From NCBI RefSeq assembly GCF_000151665.1, contig NW_013171816.1, forward strand, positions 1,622,204-1,686,203: a stretch of DNA of 64,000 nucleotides. The letters are read 5' to 3'. The stretch comes from Blastocystis hominis (taxonomy: Eukaryota > Sar > Bigyra > Opalinata > Blastocystidae). Below are positions 22,786 to 33,000 of the stretch, one piece after another (position 1 is the stretch's first letter; every line of letters starts with the position of its first letter). The position numbers and the translations under genes are program-made. The notes under the pieces are model-generated. The model worked only from the letters and a program-made list of their open reading frames with translations. It had not been told where the DNA came from and made no database searches.

Positions 22786-22823
22786 AAAGAAAAATTCTTT
22801 GTCAAAATTGTCATTGCTATTCC

Positions 22824-23572
22824 ATGCTTTTCGGAGATAATAGGAAGTATTGGTAATTTCTAATTCAGTAATATAGATTCTGCTTCTCAAAAGGTCAGTT
22901 TTTTGTTATTGCCGATACTTTATCAAAGGGCCGTTCTTGGATTGCTTTGGGACCAGATAGGTATAATTTACTGAAGAATGTCTGAAATAGGAAAATTTCC
23001 GTTCCCTTTTCTATTGTCCTGATATTATGCGTCATTCCAACAATTTATCTGTTTCGATATACTGAGTCAACCGGAATGGCGATATTCATAATGCTTACCT
23101 ACATAATTTGTACAACGAGCTATTTCTATACTTCCCTTTTGGATCCCGGAATTATTCGCAGAGAAGAGGATAATTCCTTAGAGAACAAGCCGACCTTGGA
23201 GCCGCTTGGTTATACTTTCTGTACGATATGTGGCCTTTACCGCCCTCCCCATAGCTACCACTGCTCATTTTGTAATGTGTGTTATCTAGAGTAGGTATTT
23301 CAACTCGTTGCTGAATCGTAGACACGACCATCACTGCACCTTTATGGGGTATCCTGCTATGCATCTTACGTAACAAATAGACAATGTGTAGCGAAAAACA
23401 ACAAAGTTTCTTTTTACATTTTTCTTGCTTCCTTACTGATTTACCTAATTTTATCAGAGGTGTGTGCCATGAGCATGCTTTCAATACGACATTCGGCTTC
23501 GGCACGAAATTTCTCGATTCTTGTAGCCTTTATGCGAAATATGTTTAAGAACTCTCGCCATCTGCGAAACTG
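22824..23572 (+). CDS. DHHC palmitoyltransferase
   Basis: S-acylates cytosolic faces of membrane proteins. A 30-nt first intron joins MLFGDNRK to FCFSKGQFFVIAD. Two membrane spans (ISVPFSIVLILCVIPTIYLF; FIMLTYIICTTSYFY), DPGIIRR, then the Cys-rich domain FCTICGLYRPPHSYHCSFC and DHHCTFMG (active-site Cys), followed by a third span (YIFLASLLIYLILS). Asn after MG is replaced by Gln (MGQCVAKNN). The 3' end is unsettled: reading on gives an encoded TGA at 23,570 without a fourth span, while a 66-nt intron after LSE gives VVFEMFLIVLCICLLL, a fourth span running into a TTGTTTGTT motif. Confidence 0.85.
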
Positions 23573-23732
23573 AACGAAAAGTCGTTTTTGAGATGTTTTT
23601 GATTGTTTTATGTATTTGTTTGTTACTTCAGAAATTTTTGGTGCGTCCAATCAGATACGCGCTTTACTTTTAGGATGAAAGGCGAGCAGTTTAACAAAAC
23701 TTTTCTATAAAGAGAAGGGAATTAAAACGACA

Positions 23733-24250
<518 letters not shown>

Positions 24251-24279
24251 GATGTGTTACTATTGAGTGCTTGCTGAGG

Positions 24280-24287
24280 TGTTTGTT
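24280..24287 (+). terminator. TGTTTGTT polyadenylation motif of ubiquitin-eS30
   Basis: Exact motif 30 nt after the ubiquitin-eS30 stop. Confidence 0.8.
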
Positions 24288-24347
24288 TCAAAATGAAAAG
24301 GGTGTGTTCGTTATTCTTCGTCGATTCTTCGAAAGACAAACTTTATT

Positions 24348-25425
24348 ATGAGTATTGTGGAAAAGTTGTACGCGCACATTCTGCTTACCTATATAGACTC
24401 CTTGTTGCCGTGATTGCCTATTTTAACGAATCAACTAATGAGGTTGACCGTTTTGCTGATAGAATTGTATCTTTGAATGTACTCATCTTTTGTTGACTAC
24501 TAGTGTAGAAATTGGTCGAAGATTACAACGACCAAATCACTCTTCTTCCTAAGTGTAGCGAATCCATTTCTGTGCTCATGGAAGATGGTACTGTGTGATA
24601 CTCGAGTACATTCTGTATAGTATATCCTGCCGGAGCGAACCCTGAGTATGAATCACAATATGATAGCGCATCTGTGTGTCTGAATGAGTCTCGTCACAAG
24701 TTCAACGAGTTGTCGCAATTCATTCAGGCCTTGGCTTCCGAGTTGGGCGTGGAAGCCTCCGAACCGTCGGACCTTCCCGATATTCTCTCAATCCCCTCCC
24801 TGAACATCGAGATCGACATCCGCAACGTCGACGAGCTCCCCTTGCTCCGCGAGGAGAATCGCATGAAGTTCCTCACCTCTCTCCGCAACGTCTATCGCCG
24901 TTCGCCGAGTGTTTCCAGCATCCACACAGACCCCTCCCACATCCACATGCATTTGAAAGAAGGCAACGACCTGGACGTCTCCTTCTCTCTCAACGACGAG
25001 TCCGCTCATTCCATCCAGTCCGCCACGCTCGATCCCTCCTATCCATGCTTCCAGAAGGCGATCGAATATGCCATTTCTCGCAATGACGTGGCGCTGCTCG
25101 TGTATCAAGCGATCTCGGGTCTGTATGCGAGCCAACGTCTTCACGCCGAGATAGAAAGTCTGCAGGAGAAGGCGATCGTGACGAGCGAGGACGATCAGAC
25201 TATGGAGATTGTCTTCCCAGAGGAAGTTGAAGTGACGTGCTTGATTCCGGCGCTGTATCCGAATGTAGAGATGGAGAAGGGCGTTGAGAGTAGACGTTTG
25301 GGCTGATCGAAGTGAAGAAAATTGAAGGAGCGAAGCGCGAAGTCGTGGAGAAGGCGTTGAAGGGGAGGGCGTTTGGAAATCTGAGCGAATTCGTGCAGTT
25401 TGTGGAGGAGACGCTGCGTTCGTAG
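24348..25425 (+). CDS. conserved-looking helical protein, function unknown
   Basis: Spliced model begins MSIVEKLLVAVIAYFNESTN and runs through VDRFADRIVSLNKLVEDY, QSQYDSASVCLNES, FNELSQFIQALASEL, a beta-rich middle (SIPSLNIEIDIRNVDEL) and ends SEFVQFVEETLRS at tandem TAG codons. Introns of 29-33 nt: after EK, SLN, MED and YPN. About 300 residues, helical N-terminus, no signal peptide. I cannot name the family. The 3' end overlaps the convergent polymerase-like frame by about 225 nt. Confidence 0.6.
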
Positions 25426-26654
25426 TAGTGAGTTTTGGAAACAGAGGAGAGAAAATCCCACATTTGTTTAAAAACATCCTTCGGAGTCACATTCATTAGA
25501 ACTTCCATCTGGAGATCGCTGGACCATTTCATCACAAGGCGGTTTGCGCAGTAATCCTGGAACTCCTGAGACATCCCAAACCGAAGAAAACACTCTACTA
25601 ACCCTTCAAAAGTATTGAAATTCCGAAGAGCGTCGGCCTGTGGAGAGCTGAGCGAATTGAGGTATGCAATATCACGCTCGAATCGCTCCTTGTGGAGAAC
25701 TCTGGAATCTTTCTCAAAGTAAAGCTCTTCGAAAGGGCTTAGATCCAGACATTCCATTGTGTCAATTTTCAACTGCACCTTAACTTTTAAGTAGTCTTCC
25801 AACATCTGCGAAATACGCTTCTCATCCCCTTCTCGATAGTTCTTGCGAAGAACCATTATTCCATCAAAATTCAGAATGGCATGCTCTGCCAAGTGCGGAA
25901 ATGAGGAGCAAATCATAGATAAGATCATACACTCAAAGTCTTGGACCAACCAACTCTCAAAAACGCCCTCGTGTTTATACCGATTTGTCTGTTTAATAGA
26001 TTCAACATAATCTGGATAGCATAGCTTTAACTGCTTGATGATGTTATTCATCTCAATCCGTAAACCATGCAAAAAACCAATTTCCTCCTTCTCAATATTA
26101 TACTTTTCTCTCCAATTTCGATAGGTCGACATATTCATGCAACTAATATACGCAACTTTTGCAACTTCCCGAGTGATATTATACTCTTTCATAGTCGATT
26201 CGATAACATTATCCCGGTTATTATGGTATTGAGACAGGTACTTGCATTGAATACCATTCTTGGCACACAATGCCATCAAAATCGTGGAATGGGAACTACT
26301 AATATCTAGATACACATAACAATCCCCCAATAAAGCACCACGGAGGATAGAAGGTAAACACCCACAGCTGATGTCATTTACTGGATACACCCTCCCAATC
26401 GTCCTTCCGTCAACCTTTGGAGCATTACTGCGCTTCGAGTAGTGAATAGGGACAATAAGGTTTTCTCCGTGAAGATAACCATTTCGATAGAATGTCTGTA
26501 GAATTCTCATTAATTTGTAATAACTGGTGGACCATGGAGCAACTGCACCATTGTACATGAACGGATTCAATGATAACAATAGTATCAACTGCCTTAGCCT
26601 TCTATAAGGAATAACTTCATAAAAGGTTTTTTCCGTTAGGTCAACCAAATCCAT
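25200..26654 (-). CDS. polymerase-like protein of mobile/viral-element type
   Basis: Intronless frame starting MDLVDLTEKTFYEV. Ordered motifs: RTIGRVYP (residues 85-91), LPSILRGALL (100-109), YVYLDISSSHSTILMAL (113-129), a RDNV…REVAK helix (147-166) and AILNFDGIMVLRK (259-271). An acidic residue after hydrophobic strands followed by SH, and a later hydrophobic-FDG motif, fit palm-type polymerase motifs A and C with an intervening fingers helix; related architectures occur in replication proteins of protist mobile or virus-like elements (from memory, not searched). The last 75 codons are antisense to the neighbouring gene and may not be translated. Confidence 0.5.
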   Translation of the reverse strand: MDLVDLTEKTFYEVIPYRRLRQLILLLSLNPFMYNGAVAPWSTSYYKLMRILQTFYRNGYLHGENLIVPIHYSKRSNAPKVDGRTIGRVYPVNDISCGCLPSILRGALLGDCYVYLDISSSHSTILMALCAKNGIQCKYLSQYHNNRDNVIESTMKEYNITREVAKVAYISCMNMSTYRNWREKYNIEKEEIGFLHGLRIEMNNIIKQLKLCYPDYVESIKQTNRYKHEGVFESWLVQDFECMILSMICSSFPHLAEHAILNFDGIMVLRKNYREGDEKRISQMLEDYLKVKVQLKIDTMECLDLSPFEELYFEKDSRVLHKERFERDIAYLNSLSSPQADALRNFNTFEGLVECFLRFGMSQEFQDYCANRLVMKWSSDLQMEVLMNVTPKDVFKQMWDFLSSVSKTHYYERSVSSTNCTNSLRFPNALPFNAFSTTSRFAPSIFFTSISPNVYSQRPSPSLHSDTAPESSTSLQLPLGRQSP

Positions 26655-26888
26655 TTCTATAAAGAATGAAAAAGCATGAATAACAAGACTTGAAAAATCA
26701 AACAAACCATGTGGACACTGTTGTTGTTACATCATTTCACAATCCAAATGTATAGAAATGACTCGGCCTATCCCCATTGATGCTTCTTTCATCAAACAAA
26801 CAAATAGTACTATAAACAACAATTCTTTTGTTATTCGGTATAAAAGCAAGAGTACAATAATAATATATAAATATAAATATATTACATA

Positions 26889-27739
26889 TTACAAATAGAG
26901 AGAGGGGAGGGAAATGTTAAACTTCTTTTCTTCAGCTGTAAGGCTGTCCTCAGAATAATCCGGTAATGTACTGTTTGAACTCAATGAGATGTTCTCTTCA
27001 TTTCGGATCTGAAGAGTCTCATCATCATTCTCAAAGTCCAAATCAATATCCGTTTGGTAGTCTTCCCACATATATTCAACCACGATAAGTTCAGTGCTCG
27101 ATTTGCAGAATTCAGCAACAGTTTGCTTCTCACAGCTGTGAGAGTAAACAAAAGCAAGGTCTGCAGGTGACCGCAGGCAAAGTTCATGGGAACTCTCTGC
27201 TAGCCGCTTCCATTTCTTTAAGAGGTGATTGAAAACCGATGTCATCAGCCGACCCTCTCCTGCTACTAACTATTTATCACCCTTTCAGCCCATATTTACT
27301 TCAAATACAGCTTTGTATCCATTTTCAGACATATACTCTTGGGTTTTGTAGTCATATGGACGAAATTGCAGCACTTTCTTTATTTGTTTCTTCTGTATAT
27401 ACATGCCGTTATATGAAAAAGAGTCTGGAATCGAAGAGTCATGATGGTTCGTTGCATTTATTCTTTTGGAAGACGCCAAGACAGAAAATGAAGGTTCCGT
27501 TCTCTTATGATTTGCCTAAAGAAAAGCGAGTAACAAATATGCAATACCTTTTCCATTACGAACGAATGAATTGGATTTAGTAAAAACGGCGACGAAAACG
27601 AATCATTCGTAAAAAAACAATCACTCCATAACGGATCCGCTGTAGAAACACCTTGGGAGAATAACGATGGATCATCAAAAGAAAAAAGAGGGTTAGAATC
27701 ATATTCCATCATTTTCTGATAACTGTCCGAATAATCCAT
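26889..27739 (-). CDS. acidic hypothetical protein
   Basis: Three exons: MDYSDSYQKMMEYDSNP…, then ANHKRTEPSFSVLASSKR… YKTQEYMSENGYKAVFE, then LVAGEGRLMTSVFNHLLK to an encoded TAG. Introns of 44 and 30 nt. Ser/Asp/Phe-rich start, basic middle, acidic C-terminus (YQTDIDLDFENDDETLQ). No family recognised. The ATG lies about 75 bp past the 3' motif of the upstream glycosyltransferase copy, same strand. Its own likely 3' signal is a TTTGTTTGTTTG run near 26,795-26,806. Confidence 0.5.
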
Positions 27740-27813
27740 TCCCAACTATTAATTAAAATTAATATTGAAAAGATTGTAGTTGTTGCCGCCCAATTTGCCT
27801 CCAATTTTGATTA

Positions 27814-27821
27814 AACAAACA
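27814..27821 (-). terminator. TGTTTGTT motif, copy A
   Basis: Exact motif, in frame with CysLeuPhe codons if read through; predicted cleavage lies about 4 nt upstream. Confidence 0.8.
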
Positions 27822-27825
27822 GATA

Positions 27826-29092
27826 CACCAAGTATCAGGCTTTTCACTAAGCGTAATATTCAATATGCGGTTCACACAGATTCTACGTTCTCGGGGTCTG
27901 GAAAATTTTACAGGATGTAAATGAGGACAAACCTCACGATCTGGCATTTTTCCATGATTACAATCCTTTATGACGTTTGGTGTCAAGCAGTTCATGATAA
28001 ATGGAACTGCATTTTCCAAAAACACATAATGTTTATACATCACGGATTCCAATTCCAAAAAGGTAGTGAGATTGGATTTTGGAAAATAGAAAAAGTCACC
28101 CCATCCACGTCGGAGTTTTGAGGAATTAAAATTGCAAAGATTGTGTAGAGTAGGATTTGATTCTATTTCTGTCACAGCATCCAAAAATGCCCTCGAAAAT
28201 AAAACCTTATTTCTATTGTGTATGTTATTCCACATCCATTTCTCTTCTATAAACCAAGTATTACTCCTTTCACTCATAGCTTTGTTGTGATCTTCTTTAC
28301 CCAATAAAGTCGGTTGTAAACAACTATCATCATTTGCTTCGAAGTATCCAGCATATGTATAACCAGCTTCAGGTGGAAACAAATCAATTGCTACTCTCAT
28401 TGAATGATATGCATAATAGCCTCTCTCGGGGAGTTCATTCGTAAAGACTTTGTTCTCTGTATCCAAAGTTGGTCCGATTAACAACAAATCAAAATCATAT
28501 GGATATTTATCAGCAAATAATCTATAAATTCCTTGTCTTATAAACGCAGCATACGTGTAATTCCTAAAATGGAAGTTGATTACAAATAGATAGATTTCTC
28601 GGGTTTTATAATCACGCATATCTGCATGACTTACACGTTTGTGATTACGAAATCTAGTAAGAAACGAATCCGAAGTTAAATTCCTTGGCGGAATAGTTGG
28701 TAACTTTTGAGGAATTTTCACTTCAAAATTATTATCAGGATTAATTGATCGAGATAATTTTGTGGTTGGAGTCACGATCGATGTACTAGGTATTGAAGTA
28801 TTTGTCAAGCTTTCATTTGACATTTCTATAGTGTTAGAATAACTCTTGTTAGAATCATTATCACTTAAATTGTTCATTTCTTTACGAGTTTTGACTCGTG
28901 TTGTAATTCTTGATGATTCTTTTATAATTAGGTTCTTTGGACATTCTTTACCATAGCACAATACAGTAAATGACGAAATATTCCTATTATTAACAACATT
29001 ATAGTTTCTTACTTCCCATATCCTTGATGTTTTGAGTATATTATATCCAATACATAGATAGCTATTATAATCACATTAATGAGTGCAATCAT
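27826..29092 (-). CDS. type II glycosyltransferase-like protein, copy A
   Basis: A 29-nt intron (28,984-29,012) joins MIALINVIIIAIYVLDI, a signal anchor, to NISSFTVLCYGKECPK. A Ser/Thr/Asn-rich stem follows, then a lumenal domain with IYLFVINFHFRNY, YPYDFDLLLIGP, YAGYFEANDDSCL (a likely metal-binding NDD, GT-A style) and repeated Cys-His-rich ends (CNHGKMPDREVCPHLHP). About 380 residues. No stop codon precedes TGTTTGTT; the frame's TGG TGT just before it would give TGA after cleavage behind TG. Sequence match with copy B stops right after this motif, so downstream codons are not part of the gene. Sugar donor and acceptor unknown. Confidence 0.7.
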
Positions 29093-29178
29093 GACATATA
29101 ATCGTTTTTGAAAAGTATTGGTTATGATAGAAAACAATACAATATTTTCCACCTTTTGCTATAAATACAATGGGCTGT

Positions 29179-30074
29179 TTCTGTAACCAAAAATGATCAC
29201 GCTTCGGCTCCTAACTCAGTAATAGACGAAGAGAACTATAATACAAGCATTACACGAAAACCGCGGGAATCACTCTATGGATAGCCACTGTGATAATCGA
29301 AATAATAATACGTAATACTGTTATTGTTTCCGAAAGCTTGCAAAATTGTGGCATGTTAGACATTTGAGAGAATTGTAACAACAAATAACTCTTATATTGC
29401 AGTTACCGGCTATTTTTTTATTTTCCTTGAAAAAAGGAATTATTGTTGTGATACTTTGAAAGCAGAATAATTGAGACAATGAAATGAGTCTTCCCTACTT
29501 ATGTTCTACTTTTTCTAGATTACCTTCCTGAAGGGAATTTATCGAGCTGTTGAGGGAAAACAATCCATAAAGAGTGTAGAGAAGAGCAATTTTCGACATC
29601 TGGTTTCCTGGAGTACCAATGGATATTGGATGCCAAGAAAACAAAAAAATAGTTTTAACTACTTTGTCTACACATCACTTAATGCAAGTGATGCTGAATG
29701 GAGAGAATAGTTTATGATAGATACATTTATGGTATTTTAGTCATTTGCAATACGTACTGTTGCGAATGCTTCTGAATAAATGGATGCGAATATTCTCAAT
29801 CATTTTATGTTGTGAATGATTTGTATTATCGTGATTGAGGTATTTCCTCTTAGTAAAGTACCATTATTTTATTATCATTATACACATATTTTCCCAAGCG
29901 AAATGGAATCTGGACCTCTAATTAAATCACTAAAAGTAAGCAAAAAGGATTGTTGCTCGATCCTCGCAGTACATATTTTTCATTTAACAATTTTGTTTGT
30001 AAAATCAATTGTTATTTCTGTGTGTGAATAAACAGGATACACTTTCTCTAAACATAAATACTGCTTTTTGATCT
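29179..30074. other. intergenic, with a broken open frame
   Basis: From 29,518 to 29,710 a + frame reads ITFLKGIYRAVEGKQS … LVSWSTNGYWMP … NASDAEWRE and stops at TAG; it follows a good TTTTCTAG acceptor but the upstream exon cannot join without a stop. It may be a gene relic. At 29,903 a short ATG frame (MESGPLIKSLK) ends in a canonical donor but leads nowhere. Otherwise AT-rich and empty to my eye. Includes the promoter of the giant gene. Confidence 0.35.
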
Positions 30075-33000
30075 ATGATATTACGATTTTCTATTGGAAG
30101 CCGTGAAATAAAGTATATCATTCAACCGGCAACTACCATAGAAAGTATAAAGCAGGAACTATATGTAATCAAAATGTAGTTGGTTAATACTTGTAGAAGG
30201 ACTTGAGCTTGGATACCCGTGACCTATACTTAATAAAAGACAGCGTCATATTAGTTGATACTAGTACATTAGAATCTCAATGTAAAAATGGGGATTTCAT
30301 ATCTGTATGCAAAGTATTTTCATATAGAATAAAATGGGAAAACATTCAAAGGGAATTGTACTATTACACAAATCTCTCCTATAACAAACTCATTTGCTTT
30401 ATTTTAACAGAATACTCAGTTCCTATAAGCGATTGGGGGAAATATCGATTGAAAAGACAAGGTCAGTATATTTCTCTGGAAGCCTTCGTCCCTTTTGAAG
30501 GTATTTCAGATGAGATTGAAGTAGTAAATATATATCGTAGGTGGTTTGGTTGTACGCAGTCAAGATATAGAGAATACGTATCCTTCAAATACAAAAGGCG
30601 ATCCTATCGGTACTGAAATATGATATGGATTGAGAAATATAGACAGTGAGTGTGAAAACGGAGAAGAGAATGCAGAATCAGATCAATATGAAGAAAATGC
30701 AAATGGATCGTAAAACATGAATGGTTCAATATTAACCAGTAGTGGAAATGTAGGTAGGAATCAATATATTAGAGTTTTCAATGGAAATAATGAGGAATAT
30801 GTACAAACAGTACCCTTTACACAATCAGTTACAGTGAATCAACTTGTAAAGAATGTGATAGGATGTGAAGATAAAAATGTATTCGTGACAAAGAAAGGAA
30901 GCTCTGTAGTCTTTGATGGTGAGATCACGACGTCTACAGATGTGATAAGTATGTCTAAATGATATTTATCCAGTAAATAGTGTACATGCACGCAGATGAC
31001 CCAACAATCTGCTTGCAAATTTATGACAAGTCTAACACTGTTTCCTCCAGCTCCCCTATCTCTCTAGAGTTCCTTGATAACGTGACTGGAATAGAAATAC
31101 TCGGTCTGTTTGGATATAGCAGAGAGGGTTCGCAACTTTGTGTAGAAAACGGAAAAGCACTGAGTTTAGATGATTCTCTGAAGTTTCAGGGTGTCAAGGA
31201 TAAAGACATACTTACAAGTATTACATTGATTGAGCGTAACACGGTAGTTAAAAGAATTCCTAAAATATCGCAGAAATGGGTCATTCTGAATGATATGGAT
31301 CGGAAAAGCAAAGTGAGGTATGAATTCGATAAATCAAAAATGGTCAGGGATTATCTATCTGATTACTGGATTGTAGTAGTTATGCTGACTTTATACTGAG
31401 TAGAACAATTATAGTGTCAAGTTGAGCAGAGAAACTGAGAATACTATAATAATAATTAATACACAAGACATGACGCCAGTCACCATGGATACAACGATGT
31501 CGTCGCTATCTTCCATCGATACCATTGAGCTAGAGAGTATGAATGAATAGCATATATGAAAAATAGTAAAGAAGAAAAGTACGGATAGTACTCAAAATAC
31601 GTCATCTATATCATCTGATACACATAACACTGTTAAAATTCCAACATCATGTGATGGATAGGACATCCAGTGTTTAAGTCATACGGAGAACATTGAGCAG
31701 AAAGACACTACTCCTTTTATTGATCAAATGGAAAACAATACAGTATCTACAGTACTCGATAATTCGTTAATTGCTTTAGATGATATAGAAACTGAAAAGG
31801 AATCAAAGGAGTATGAGCATGATGGAGTCATTATTTCTATTATGGGTGAAAATAGTTCATTTCATGTAGAAATCGAACCTAGTTGTTTTGAAAAGCATGA
31901 TTTTGAATTAATGGAACATAGAGGCCAAAGAAGTTATGAAAATGACGAATCGATTTTGGTTTACGAAGTTAATACACATAGATATGTTTCTGAGATTTTC
32001 GATTCCTTAAAAGTGAATTATGACCAACCTATTGCCAAGAGTTTTTACTCCCTTCAATCTGCTTTGACTGATGGATGTGATTATGCTCATATGGGAGATA
32101 TGATTAGTTTCAGTGGATTGCCTCACTTGCAGAAAGAAGAAACAACATTCATTCTTCCACTAATCAATCATGATGAAGCTCTAACTCATAATATCATTCC
32201 TGAAGCAATCTATTTCCACTGCATTTCTGGAGTGAAGAATGCTACGATTGGCATTTTGTCTCCTCTTGATAAGAATAAGGTTATCACTGTATTATGCAGA
32301 TCCAATGTGCTCATTTTCCATTCCACAGAGGAATATGTTCGACTGATAAAGGCAATACGTTCTGATAGTGAGGATTGGGAGTATATCGAATCGAAAGCCT
32401 ATCGATATGTGGAAACAATGAAAGAAGATCCTCCGTTTATCAGAGAAACAAATCAAACCCAAATTCGAAATCAAATCGTGGAGGATGTGATTCAATACAA
32501 CATTCCAGTGGTAATTGAGGGAGTGACTTCGTCAGGCAAAACATTCACAGTGGAGCAATACTGTCGACGTTCTCTCGTTCCCTTTGTGAGATACAACTTC
32601 AGTCCTTCGTCCACAACTGAGGAATTGCTTGGAGATATGGTGATTACGAACGATGATACAGAAAAGATCAAATTCCAGGACGGAGCTTTCACGGATGCAT
32701 TCATTCATGGCAAACTGCTATTGATGGATGAAATGTCTCTGGCTCCTCCTTCTGTGGTTCAGAGTGTGTTATCGTATTTGTTTGGCAAGAAGATTCTTCA
32801 TGAAGGCAAGGATGGAAGTGAAGAGCGCGTAATGCATCGAGATTTCCGCATTATTGCCACTCAGAATCCTGCCGGAAGTTCTTACAAACGAAGCAATCTG
32901 TCTTCTGCAATTCGCGATTGTTTCCGATTTATCACTCACGATTCAACGAAACAGAAATACTTCCCAATGATTGACAGAGAGGAAAGATTGGACATCATAA

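Larger units (their letters stand above)
27809..29178 (-). repeat. segmental duplication, derived copy A
   Basis: About 1.37 kb, direct repeat of 45,647-47,018. Includes the whole glycosyltransferase gene, its 5' flank, and at the upstream edge about 68 nt matching the last exon of the FtsX-like gene (AFIAKGGKY region) with no FtsX gene beside it. That fossil marks this copy as the derived one. Confidence 0.85.

Noticed and set aside
30717-31399. Two separate small ubiquitin-like genes plus an independent giant gene starting at 31,728
   Set aside because: The stops at 30,711 and 31,659 each fall inside a 30-nt GT...AG segment, and phase is kept on both sides; a single gene explains the data better. 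Still needs RNA proof.
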